Source: Liolophura sinensis
Lineage: Eukaryota; Mollusca; Polyplacophora; Chitonida; Chitonidae
Reading direction: 5' to 3'
Assembly (NCBI RefSeq): GCF_032854445.1
Contig: NW_027018104.1
Span: 1-64,000 of the forward strand
Length of the DNA: 64,000 bases
Shown in pieces: positions 39,634-52,519 of this stretch. Numbering within the stretch: position 1 is the first letter of the stretch; the number at the start of each line of letters is the position of its first letter. A program made the position numbers and the translations under genes. The notes under the pieces were generated by a model, which had not been told where the DNA came from, ran no database searches, and saw only the letters and a list, made by a program, of their open reading frames with translations.

Positions 39634-42600
39634 GACGTCGTCTGGGCTACCGAAGGGCACATAACTTATAATGAAAAGTTGAATATAGTAATGACCAGTC
39701 GCGATTGTACATAGTTAATGTAGCCGATTTCAATTCGCAAAAAGACCAGGCAAAAATCCAAAAGTAGAAAAACTGTTCCAATGCTGCTGGTAAGAGGCTA
39801 ATCCGACGTATTTTGTGACGAGAAATCGAATGGTGCAAACCGCGTTGCTCTCTGACCAATACTTTTGGCTGTAGCCACAAATGAATAATCAATGATGTCA
39901 AGATCACGTGCCCAGCAACGGCTCTTACTCCATGGAAACCAAGGAAATATGCAATTTTTCAACAGCTGGAGATGCCTGGCCCAATTGCGCATCCTTTGGC
40001 ACCTTATTGATGTGGGTCAGTGTTCAATTGTACTTTTTACAGCGGATTGTATCAAGTACCTTGTGTTTTTTTTATATACAAATGGTGTGGTTTTTCTACA
40101 TGTAGATAAAGACATTGAGTTTGTCTTCGACTTAGAAGTAAGACATTTGTTGGGTGAGTTAAATGGGCTTGGCCCAAAGATTTGACGTCGTCTGGGCTAC
40201 CGAAGGGCACATAACTTATAATGAAAAGTTGAATATAGTAATGACCAGTCGCGATTGTACATAGTTAATGTAGCCGATTTCAATTCGCAAAAAGACCAGG
40301 CAAAAATCCAAAAGTAGAAAAATTGTTCCAATGCTGCTGGTAAGAGGCTAATCCGACGTATTTTGTGACGAGAAATCGAATGGTGCAAACCGCGTTGCTC
40401 TCCGACCAATACTTTTGGCTGTAGCCACAAATGAATAATCAATGATGTCAAGATCACGTGCCCAGCAACGGCTCTTACTCCATGGAAACCAAGGAAATTT
40501 GCAATTTTTCAACAGCTGGAGATGCCTGGCCCAATTGCGCATCCTTTGGCACCTTATTGATGTGGGTCAGTGTTCAATTGTACTTTTTACAGCGGATTGT
40601 ATCAAGTACCTTGTGTTTTTTTTATATACAAATGGTGTGGTTTTTCTACATGTAGATAAAGACATTGAGTTTGTCTTCGACTTAGAAGTAAGACATTTGC
40701 TGGGTGAGTTAAATGGGCTTGGCCCAAAGATTTGACGTCGTCTGGGCTACCGAAGGGCACATAACTTATAATGAAAAGTTGAATATAGTAATGACCAGTC
40801 GCGATTGTACATAGTTAATGTAGCCGATTTCAATTCGCAAAAAGACCAGGCAAAAATCCAAAAGTGGAAAAACTGTTCCAATGCTGCTGGTAAGAGGATA
40901 ATCCGACGTATTTTGTGACGAGAAATCGAATGGTGCAAACCGCGTTGCTCTCCGACCAATACTTTTGGCTGTAGCCACAAATGAATAATCAATGATGTCA
41001 AGATCACGTGCCCAGCAACGGCTCTTACTCCATGGAAACCAAGGAAATTTGCAATTTTTCAACAGCTGGAGATGCCTGGCCCAATTGCGCATCCTTTGGC
41101 ACCTTTTTGATGTGGGTCAGTGTTCAATTGTACTTTTTACAGCGGACTGTGTCATGTACCTTGTGTTTTTTTTTATATACAAATGGTGTGGTTTTTCTAC
41201 ATGTAGATAAAGACATTGAGTTTGTCTTCGACTTAGAAGTAAGACATTTGCTGGGTGAGTTAAATGGGCTTGGCCCAAAGATTTGACGTCGTCTGGGCTA
41301 CCGAAGGGCACATAACTTATAATGAAAAGTTGAATATAGTAATGACCAGTAGCGATTGTACATAGTTAATGTAGCCGATTTCAATTCGCAAAAAGACCAG
41401 GCAAAAATCCAAAAGTAGAAAAACTGTTCCAATGCTGTTGGTAAGATGCTAATCCGACGTATTTTGTGACGAGAAATCGAATGGTGCAAACCGCGTTGCT
41501 CTCCGACCAATACTTTTGGCTGTAGCCACAAATGAATAATCAATGATGTCAAGATCACGTGCCCAGCAACGGCTCTTACTCCATGGAAACCAAGGAAATT
41601 TGCAATTTTTCAACAGCTGGAGATGCCTGGCCCAATTGCGCATCCTTTGGCACCTTATTGATGTGGGTCAGTGTTCAATTGTACTTTTTACAGCGGATTG
41701 TATCAAGTACCTTTTGTTTTTTTTATATACAAATGGTGTGGTTTTTCTACATGTAGATAAAGACATTGAGTTTGTCTTCGACTTAGAAGTAAGACATTTG
41801 TTGGGTGAGTTAAATGGGCTTGGCCCAAAGATTTGACGTCGTCTGGGCTACCGAAGGGCACATAACTTATAATGAAAAGTTGAATATAGTAATGACCAGT
41901 CGCGATTGTACATAGTTAATGTAGCCGATTTCAATTCGCAAAAAGACCTGGCAAAAATCCAAAAGTAGAAAAACTGTTCCAATGCTGCTGGTAAGAGGCT
42001 AATCCGACGTATTTTGTGACGAGAAATCGAATGGTGCAAACCGCGTTGCTCTCCGACCAATACTTTTGGCTGTAGCCACAAATGAATAATCAATGATGTC
42101 AAGATCACGTGCCCAGCAACGGCTCTTACTCCATGGAAACCAAGGAAATTTGCAATTTTTCAACAGCTGGAGATGCCTGGCCCAATTGCGCATCCTTTGG
42201 CACCTTATTGATGTGGGTCAGTGTTCAATTGTACTTTTTACAGCGGATTGTATCAAGTACCTTTTGTTTTTTTTATATACAAATGGTGTGGTTTTTCTAC
42301 ATGTAGATAAAGACATTGAGTTTGTCTTCGACTTAGAAGTAAGACATTTGTTGGGTGAGTTAAATGGGCTTGGCCCAAAGATTTGACGTCGTCTGGGCTA
42401 CCGAAGGGCACATAACTTATAATGAAAAGTTGAATATAGTAATGACCAGTCGCGATTGTACATAGTTAATGTAGCCGATTTCAATTAACAAAAAGACCAG
42501 GCAAAAATCCAAAAGTGGAAAAACTGTTCCAATGCTGCTGGTAAGAGGCTAATCCGACGTATGTTGTGACGAGAAATCGAATGGTGCAAACCGCGTTGCT

Positions 42601-42934
42601 CTCCGACCAATACTTTTGGCTGTAGCCACAAATGAATAATCAATGATGTCAAGATCACGTGCCCAGCAACGGCTCTTACTCCATGGAAACCAAGGAAATT
42701 TGCAATTTTTCAACAGCTGGAGATGCCTGGCCCAATTGCGCATCCTTTGGCACCTTATTGATGTGGGTCAGTGTTCAATTGTACTTTTTACAGCGGATTG
42801 TATCAAGTACCTTGTGTTTTTTTTATATACAAATGGTGTGGTTTTTCTACATGTAGATAAAGACATTGAGTTTGTCTTCGATTTAGAAGTAAGACATTTG
42901 TTGGGTGAGTTAAATGGGCTTGGCCCAAAGATTT

Positions 42935-43328
42935 GACGTCGTCTGGGCTACCGAAGGGCACATAACTTATAATGAAAAGTTGAATATAGTAATGACCAGT
43001 AGCGATTGTACATAGTTAATGTAGCCGATTTCAATTCGCAAAAAGACCAGGCAAAAATCCAAAAGTAGAAAAACTGTTCCAATGCTGTTGGTAAGAGGCT
43101 AATCCGACGTATTTTGTGACGAGATATCGAATGGTGCAAACCGCGTTGCTCTCCGGCCTCTTACTCCATGGAAACCAAGGAAATTTGCAATTTTTCAACA
43201 GCTGGAGATGCCTGGCCCAATTGCGCATCCTTTGGCACCTTATTGATGTGGGTCAGTGTTCAATTGTACTTTTTACAGCGGATTGTATCAAGTACCTTTT
43301 GTTTTTTTTATGCTTGGCCCAAAGATTT
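42935..43328. repeat. Doubly deleted monomer, copy 2 (394 bp)
   Basis: The same two junctions fall at 43158/43159 and 43311/43312. The first junction carries an extra change, CTCCGGCC where copies 1 and 3 have CTCCGACC. GATATC is at 43123. Confidence 0.95.
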
Positions 43329-43877
43329 GACGTCGTCTGGGCTACCGAAGGGCACATAACTTATAATGAAAAGTTGAATATAGTAATGACCAGTCGCGAT
43401 TGTACATAGTTAATGTAGCCGATTTCAATTAACAAAAAGACCAGGCAAAAATCCAAAAGTGGAAAAACTGTTCCAATGCTGCTGGTAAGAGGCTAATCCG
43501 ACGTATTTTGTGACGAGAAATCGAATGGTGCAAACCGCGTTGCTCTCCGACCAATAATTTGGCTGTAGCCACAAATGAATAATCAATGATGTCAAGATCA
43601 CGTGCCCAGCAACGGCTCTTACTCCATGGAAACCAAGGAAATTTGCAATTTTTCAACAGCTGGAGATGCCTGGCCCAATTGCGCATCCTTTGGCACCTTA
43701 TTGATGTGGGTCAGTGTTCAATTGTACTTTTTACAGCGGATTGTATCAAGTACCTTGTGTTTTTTTTATATACAAATGGTGTGGTTTTTCTACATGTAGA
43801 TAAAGACATTGAGTTTGTCTTTGACTTAGAAGTAAGACATTTGCTGGGTGAGTTAAATGGGCTTGGCCCAAAGATTT
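43329..43877. repeat. CAATAATTT monomer (549 bp), after truncated copy 2
   Basis: As the unit at 39085, with a private CTTTGACTT at about 43821 in place of CTTCGACTT. Confidence 0.92.
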
Positions 43878-45639
43878 GACGTCGTCTGGGCTACCGAAGG
43901 GCACATAACTTATAATGAAAAGTTGAATATAGTAATGACCAGTCGCGATTGTACATAGTTAATGTAGCCGATTTCAATTCGCAAAAAGACCAGGCAAAAA
44001 TCCAAAAGTAGAAAAACTGTTCCAATGCTGCTGGTAAGAGGCTAATCCGACGTATTTTGTGACGAGAAATCGAATGGTGCAAACCGCGTTGCTCTCTAAC
44101 CAATACTTTTGGCTGTAGCCACAAATGAATAATCAATGATGTCAAGATCACGTGCCCAGCAACGGCTCTTACTCCATGGAAACCAAGGAAATATGCAATT
44201 TTTCAACAGCTGGAGATGCCTGGCCCAATTGCGCATCCTTTGGCACCTTATTGATGTGGGTCAGTGTTCAATTGTACTTTTTACAGCGGATTGTATCAAG
44301 TACCTTGTGTTTTTTTTATATACAAATGGTGTGGTTTTTCTACATGTAGATAAAGACATTGAGTTTGTCTTCGACTTAGAAGTAAGACATTTGTTGGGTG
44401 AGTTAAATGGGCTTGGCCCAAAGATTTGACGTCGTCTGGGCTACCGAAGGGCACATAACTTATAATGAAAAGTTGAATATAGTAATGACCAGTCGCGATT
44501 GTACATAGTTAATGTAGCCGATTTCAATTCGCAAAAAGACCAGGCAAAAATCCAAAAGTAGAAAAATTGTTCCAATGCTGCTGGTAAGAGGCTAATCCGA
44601 CGTATTTTGTGACGAGAAATCGAATGGTGCAAACCGCGTTGCTCTCCGACCAATACTTTTGGCTGTAGCCACAAATGAATAATCAATGATGTCAAGATCA
44701 CGTGCCCAGCAACGGCTCTTACTCCATGGAAACCAAGGAAATTTGCAATTTTTCAACAGCTGGAGATGCCTGGCCCAATTGCGCATCCTTTGGCACCTTA
44801 TTGATGTGGGTCAGTGTTCAATTGTACTTTTTACAGCGGATTGTATCAAGTACCTTGTGTTTTTTTTATATACAAATGGTGTGGTTTTTCTACATGTAGA
44901 TAAAGACATTGAGTTTGTCTTCGACTTAGAAGTAAGACATTTGCTGGGTGAGTTAAATGGGCTTGGCCCAAAGATTTGACGTCGTCTGGGCTACCGAAGG
45001 GCACATAACTTATAATGAAAAGTTGAATATAGTAATGACCAGTCGCGATTGTACATAGTTAATGTAGCAGATTTCAATTCGCAAAAAGACCAGGCAAAAA
45101 TCCAAAAGTAGAAAAACTGTTCCAATGCTGCTGGTAAGAGGCTAATCCGACGTATTTTGTGACGAGAAATCGAATGGTGCAAACCGCGTTGCTCTCTGAC
45201 CAATACTTTTGGCTGTAGCCACAAATGAATAATCAATGATGTCAAGATCACGTGCCCAGCAACGGCTCTTACTCCATGGAAACCAAGGAAATTTGCAATT
45301 TTTCAACAGCTGGAGATGCCTGGCCCAATTGCGCATCCTTTGGCACCTTATTGATGTGGGTCAGTGTTCAATTGTACGTTTTACAGCGGATTGTATCAAG
45401 TACCTTGTGTTTTTTTTATATACAAATGGTGTGGTTTTTCTACATGTAGATAAAGACATTGAGTTTGTCTTCGACTTAGAAGTAAGACATTTGTTGGGTG
45501 AGTTAAATGGGCTTGGCCCAAAGATTTGACGTCGTCTGGGCTACCGAAGGGCACATAACTTATAATGAAAAGTTGAATATAGTAATGACCAGTCGCGATT
45601 GTACATAGTTAATGTAGCCGATTTCAATTCGCAAAAAGA

Positions 45640-46985
45640 CCAGGCAAAAATCCAAAAGTGGAAAAACTGTTCCAATGCTGCTGGTAAGAGGCTAATCCGA
45701 CGTATTTTGTGACGAGAAATCGAATGGTGCAAACCGCGTTGCTCTCCGACCAATACTTTTGGCTGTAGCCACAAATGAATAATCAATGATGTCAAGATCA
45801 CGTGCCCAGCAACGGCTCTTACTCCATGGAAACCAAGGAAATTTGCAATTTTTCAACAGCTGGAGATGCCTGGCCCAATTGCGCATCCTTTGGCACCTTA
45901 TTGATGTGGGTCAGTGTTCAATTGTACTTTTTACAGCGGATTGTATCAAGTACCTTGTGTTTTTTTTATATACAAATGGTGTGGTTTTTCTACATGTAGA
46001 TAAAGACATTGAGTTTGTCTTCGATTTAGAAGTAAGACATTTGTTGGGTGAGTTAAATGGGCTTGGCCCAAAGATTTGACGTCGTCTGGGCTACCGAAGG
46101 GCACATAACTTATAATGAAAAGTTGAATATAGTAATGACCAGTAGCGATTGTACATAGTTAATGTAGCCGATTTCAATTCGCAAAAAGACCAGGCAAAAA
46201 TCCAAAAGTAGAAAAACTGTTCCAATGCTGTTGGTAAGAGGCTAATCCGACGTATTTTGTGACGAGATATCGAATGGTGCAAACCGCGTTGCTCTCCGAC
46301 CTCTTACTCCATGGAAACCAAGGAAATTTGCAATTTTTCAACAGCTGGAGATGCCTGGCCCAATTGCGCATCCTTTGGCACCTTATTGATGTGGGTCAGT
46401 GTTCAATTGTACTTTTTACAGCGGATTGTATCAAGTACCTTTTGTTTTTTTTATGCTTGGCCCAAAGATTTGACGTCGTCTGGGCTACCGAAGGGCACAT
46501 AACTTATAATGAAAAGTTGAATATAGTAATGACCAGTCGCGATTGTACATAGTTAATGTAGCCGATTTCAATTAACAAAAAGACCAGGCAAAAATCCAAA
46601 AGTGGAAAAACTGTTCCAATGCTGCTGGTAAGAGGCTAATCCGACGTATTTTGTGACGAGAAATCGAATGGTGCAAACCGCGTTGCTCTCCGACCAATAA
46701 TTTGGCTGTAGCCACAAATGAATAATCAATGATGTCAAGATCACGTGCCCAGCAACGGCTCTTACTCCATGGAAACCAAGGAAATTTGCAATTTTTCAAC
46801 AGCTGGAGATGCCTGGCCCAATTGCGCATCCTTTGGCACCTTATTGATGTGGGTCAGTGTTCAATTGTACTTTTTACAGCGGATTGTATCAAGTACCTTG
46901 TGTTTTTTTTATATACAAATGGTGTGGTTTTTCTACATGTAGATAAAGACATTGAGTTTGTCTTCGACTTAGAAGTAAGACATTT
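45640..46985. repeat. Truncated-monomer block, copy 3 (shorter)
   Basis: Matches the start of copy 2 at offset 3143 bp (5 full units plus one 394-bp unit). Downstream it joins directly to the GAAAAATTG unit and lacks the CTCTCTGACC unit, so one monomer fewer follows. Confidence 0.82.
46078..46471. repeat. Doubly deleted monomer, copy 3 (394 bp)
   Basis: The same two junctions fall at 46301/46302 and 46454/46455, with CTCCGACC at the first. GATATC is at 46266. Confidence 0.95.
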
Positions 46986-47020
46986 GTTGGGTGAGTTAAA
47001 TGGGCTTGGCCCAAAGATTT
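46472..47020. repeat. CAATAATTT monomer (549 bp), after truncated copy 3
   Basis: As the unit at 39085, but with TTTGTTGGG at its right end where the other two have TTTGCTGGG. This marks the end of the third copy of the surrounding block. Confidence 0.92.
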
Positions 47021-50000
47021 GACGTCGTCTGGGCTACCGAAGGGCACATAACTTATAATGAAAAGTTGAATATAGTAATGACCAGTCGCGATTGTACATA
47101 GTTAATGTAGCCGATTTCAATTCGCAAAAAGACCAGGCAAAAATCCAAAAGTAGAAAAATTGTTCCAATGCTGCTGGTAAGAGGCTAATCCGACGTATTT
47201 TGTGACGAGAAATCGAATGGTGCAAACCGCGTTGCTCTCCGACCAATACTTTTGGCTGTAGCCACAAATGAATAATCAATGATGTCAAGATCACGTGCCC
47301 AGCAACGGCTCTTACTCCATGGAAACCAAGGAAATTTGCAAATTTTCAACAGCTGGAGATGCCTGGCCCAATTGCGCATCCTTTGGCACCTTATTGATGT
47401 GGGTCAGTGTTCAATTGTACTTTTTACAGCGGATTGTATCAAGTACCTTGTGTTTTTTTTATATACAAATGGTGTGGTTTTTCTACATGTAGATAAAGAC
47501 ATTGAGTTTGTCTTCGACTTAGAAGTAAGACATTTGCTGGGTGAGTTAAATGGGCTTGGCCCAAAGATTTGACGTCGTCTGGGCTACCGAAGGGCACATA
47601 ACTTATAATGAAAAGTTGAATATAGTAATGACCAGTCGCGATTGTACATAGTTAATGTAGCCGATTTCAATTCGCAAAAAGACCAGGCAAAAATCCAAAA
47701 GTGGAAAAACTGTTCCAATGCTGCTGGTAAGAGGATAATCCGACGTATTTTGTGACGAGAAATCGAATGGTGCAAACCGCGTTGCTCTCCGACCAATACT
47801 TTTGGCTGTAGCCACAAATGAATAATCAATGATGTCAAGATCACGTGCCCAGCAACGGCTCTTACTCCATGGAAACCAAGGAAATTTGCAATTTTTCAAC
47901 AGCTGGAGATGCCTGGCCCAATTGCGCATCCTTTGGCACCTTATTGATGTGGGTCAGTGTTCAATTGTACTTTTTACAGCGGATTGTATCAAGTACCTTG
48001 TGTTTTTTTTATATACAAATGGTGTGGTTTTTCTACATGTAGATAAAGACATTGAGTTTGTCTTCGACTTAGAAGTAAGACATTTGTTGGGTGAGTTAAA
48101 TGGGCTTGGCCCAAAGATTTGACGTCGTCTGGGCTACCGAAGGGCACATAACTTATAATGAAAAGTTGAATATAGTAATGACCAGTCGCGATTGTACATA
48201 GTTAATGTAGCCGATTTCAATTCGCAAAAAGACCAGGCAAAAATCCAAAAGTAGAAAAACTGTTCCAATGCTGCTGGTAAGAGGCTAATCCGACGTATTT
48301 TGTGACGAGAAATCGAATGGTGCAAACCGCGTTGCTCTCCGACCAATACTTTTGGCTGTATCCACAAATGAATAATCAATGATGTCAAGATCACGTGCCC
48401 AGCAACGGCTCTTACTCCATGGAAACCAAGGAAATTTGCAATTTTTCAACAGCTGAAGATGCCTGGCCCAATTGCGCATCCTTTGGCACCTTATTGATGT
48501 GGGTCAGTGTTCAATTGTACTTTTTACAGCGGATTGTATCAAGTACCTTTTGTTTTTTTTATATACAAATGGTGTGGTTTTTCTACATGTAGATAAAGAC
48601 ATTGAGTTTGTCTTCGACTTAGAAGTAAGACATTTGTTGGGTGAGTTAAATAGGCTTGGCCCAAAGATTTGACGTCGTCTGGGCTACCGAAGGGCACATA
48701 ACTTATAATGAAAAGTTGAATATAGTAATGACCAGTCGCGATTGTACATAGTTAATGTAGCCGATTTCAATTCGCAAAAAGACCAGGCAAAAATCCAAAA
48801 GTAGAAAAACTGTTCCAATGCTGCTGGTAAGAGGCTAATCCGACGTATTTTGTGACGAGAAATCGAATGGTGCAAACCGCGTTGCTCTCCGACCAATACT
48901 TTTGGCTGTAGCCACAAATGAATAATCAATGATGTCAAGATCACGTGCCCAGCAACGGCTCTTACTCCATGGAAACCAAGGAAATTTGCAATTTTTCAAC
49001 AGCTGGAGATGCCTGGCCCAATTGCGCATCCTTTGGCACCTTATTGATGTGGGTCAGTGTTCAATTGTACTTTTTACAGCGGATTGTATCAAGTACCTTG
49101 TGTTTTTTTTATATACAAATGGTGTGGTTTTTCTACATGTAGATAAAGACATTGAGTTTGTCTTCGACTTAGAAGTAAGACATTTGCTGGGTGAGTTAAA
49201 TGGGCTTGGCCCAAAGATTTGACGTCGTCTGGGCTACCGAAGGGCACATAACTTATAATGAAATGTTGAATATAGTAATGACCAGTCGCGATTGTACATA
49301 GTTAATGTAGCCGATTTAAATTAGCAAAAAGACCAGGCAAAAATCCAAAAGTGGAAAAACTGTTCCAATGCTGCTGGTAAGAGGATAATCCGACGTATTT
49401 TGTGACGAGAAATCGAATGGTGCAAACCGCGTTGCTCTGCGACCAATACTTTTGGCTGTAGCCACAAATGAATAATCAATGATGTCAAGATCACGTGCCC
49501 AGCAACGGCTCTTACTCCATGGAAACCAAGGAAATTTGCAATTTTTCAACAGCTGGAGATGCCTGGCCCAATTGCGCATCCTTTGGCACCTTATTGATGT
49601 GGGTCAGTGTTCAATTGTACTTTTTACAGCGGATTGTATCAAGTACCTTGTGTTTTTTTTATATACAAATGGTGTGGTTTTTCTACATGTAGATAAAGAC
49701 ATTGAGTTTGTCTTCGACTTAGAAGTAAGACATTTGCTGGGTGAGTTAAATGGGCTTGGCCCAAAGATTTGACGTCGTCTGGGCTACCGAAGGGCACATA
49801 ACTTATAATGAAAAGTTGAATATAGTAATGACCAGTCGCGATTGTACATAGTTAATGTAGCCGATTTCAATTCGCAAAAAGACCAGGCAAAAATCCAAAA
49901 GTAGAAAAACTGTTCCAATGCTGCTGGTAAGAGGCTAATCCGACGTATTTTGTGACGAGAAATCGAATGGTGCAAACCGCGTTGCTCTCCGACCAATACT

Positions 50001-52519
50001 TTTGGCTGTATCCACAAATGAATAATCAATGATGTCAAGATCACGTGCCCAGCAACGGCTCTTACTCCATGGAAACCAAGGAAATTTGCAATTTTTCAAC
50101 AGCTGAAGATGCCTGGCCCAATTGCGCATCCTTTGGCACCTTATTGATGTGGGTCAGTGTTCAATTGTACTTTTTACAGCGGATTGTATCAAGTACCTTG
50201 TGTTTTTTTTATATACAAATGGTGTGGTTTTTCTACATGTAGATAAAGACATTGAGTTTGTCTTCGACTTAGAAGTAAGACATTTGCTGGGTGAGTTAAA
50301 TGGGCTTGGCCCAAAGATTTGACGTCGTCTGGGCTACCGAAGGGCACATAACTTATAATGAAATGTTGAATATAGTAATGACCAGTCGCGATTGTACATA
50401 GTTAATGTAGCCGATTTAAATTAGCAAAAAGACCAGGCAAAAATCCAAAAGTGGAAAAACTGTTCCAATGCTGCTGGTAAGAGGATAATCCGACGTATTT
50501 TGTGACGAGAAATCGAATGGTGCAAACCGCGTTGCTCTCCGACCAATACTTTTGGCTGTAGCCACAAATGAATAATCAATGATGTCAAGATCACGTGCCC
50601 AGCAACGGCTCTTACTCCATGGAAACCAAGGAAATTTGCAAGTTTTCAACAGCTGGAGATGCCTGGCCCAATTGCGCATCCTTTGGCACCTTATTGATGT
50701 GGGTCAGTGTTCAATTGTACTTTTTACAGCGGATTGTATCAAGTACCTTGTGTTTTTTTTATATACAAATGGTGTGGTTTTTCTACATGTAGATAAAGAC
50801 ATTGAGTTTGTCTTCGACTTAGAAGTAAGACATTTGTTGGGTGAGTTAAATGGGCTTGGCCCAAAGATTTGACGTCGTCTGGGCTACCGAAGGGCACATA
50901 ACTTATAATGAAAAGTTGAATATAGTAATGACCAGTCGCGATTGTACATAGTTAATGTAGCCGATTTCAATTCGCAAAAAGACCAGGCAAAAATCCAAAA
51001 GTAGAAAAACTGTTCCAATGCTGCTGGTAAGAGGCTAATCCGACGTATTTTGTGACGAGAAATCGAATGGTGCAAACCGCGTTGCTCTCCGACCAATACT
51101 TTTGGCTGTAGCCACAAATGAATAATCAATGATGTCAAGATCACGTGCCCAGCAACGGCTCTTACTCCATGGAAACCAAGGAAATTTGCAATTTTTCAAC
51201 AGCTGAAGATGCCTGGCCCAATTGCGCATCCTTTGGCACCTTATTGATGTGGGTCAGTGTTCAATTGTACTTTTTACAGCGGATTGTATCAAGTACCTTG
51301 TGTTTTTTTATATACAAATGGTGTGGTTTTTCTACATGTAGATAAAGACATTGAGTTTGTCTTCGATTTAGAAGTAAGACATTTGTTGGGTGAGTTAAAT
51401 GGGCTTGGCCCAAAGATTTGACGTCGTCTGGGCTACCGAAGGGCACATAACTTATAATGAAAAGTTGAATATAGTAATGACCAGTCGCGATTGTACATAG
51501 TTAATGTAGCCGATTTCAATTCGCAAAAAGACTAGGCAAAAATCCAAAAGTAGAAAAACTGTTCCAATGCTGCTGGTAAGAGGCTAATCCGACGTATTTT
51601 GTGACGAGAAATCGAATGGTGCAAACCGCGTTGCTCTCCGACCAATACTTTTGGCTGTAGCCACAAATGAATAATCAATGATGTCAAGATCACGTGCCCA
51701 GCAACGGCTCTTACTCCATGGAAACCAAGGAAATTTGCAATTTTTCAACAGCTGGAGATGCCTGGCCCAATTGCGCATCCTTTGGCACCTTATTGATGTG
51801 GGTCAGTGTTCAATTGTACTTTTTACAGCGGATTGTATCAAGTACCTTGTGTTTTTTTTATATACAAATGGTGTGGTTTTTCTACATGTAGATAAAGACA
51901 TTGAGTTTGTCTTCGATTTAGAAGTAAGACATTTGTTGGGTGAGTTAAATGGGCTTGGCCCAAAGATTTGACGTCGTCTGGGCTACCGAAGGGCACATAA
52001 CTTATAATGAAAAGTTGAATATAGTAATGACCAGTAGCGATTGTACATAGTTAATGTAGCCGATTTCAATTCGCAAAAAGACCAGGCAAAAATCCAAAAG
52101 TAGAAAAACTGTTCCAATGCTGTTGGTAAGAGGCTAATCCGACGTATTTTGTGACGAGAAATCGAATGGTGCAAACCGCGTTGCTCTCCGACCAATACTT
52201 TTGGCTGTAGCCACAAATGAATAATCAATGATGTCAAGATCACGTGCCCAGCAACGGCTCTTACTCCATGGAAACCAAGGAAATTTGCAATTTTTCAACA
52301 GCTGGAGATGCCTGGCCCAATTGCGCATCCTTTGGCACCTTATTGATGTGGGTCAGTGTTCAATTGTACTTTTTACAGCGGATTGTATCAAGTACCTTGT
52401 GTTTTTTTTATATACAAATGGTGTGGTTTTTCTACATGTAGATAAAGACATTGAGTTTGTCTTCGACTTAGAAGTAAGACATTTGCTGGGTGAGTTAAAT
52501 GGGCTTGGCCCAAAGATTC

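Larger units (their letters stand above)
38352..40810. repeat. Truncated-monomer block, copy 1
   Basis: Order: common unit with CTTCGATTT, 394-bp unit, CAATAATTT unit, CTCTCTGACC unit with GAAATATGC, then GAAAAATTG unit. It matches 42596-45054 at offset 4244 bp (7 full units plus one 394-bp unit). Confidence 0.85.
42596..45054. repeat. Truncated-monomer block, copy 2
   Basis: Same order as copy 1, with CTCTCTAACC at about 44095 in place of CTCTCTGACC and CTCCGGCC at the first deletion junction. Confidence 0.85.
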
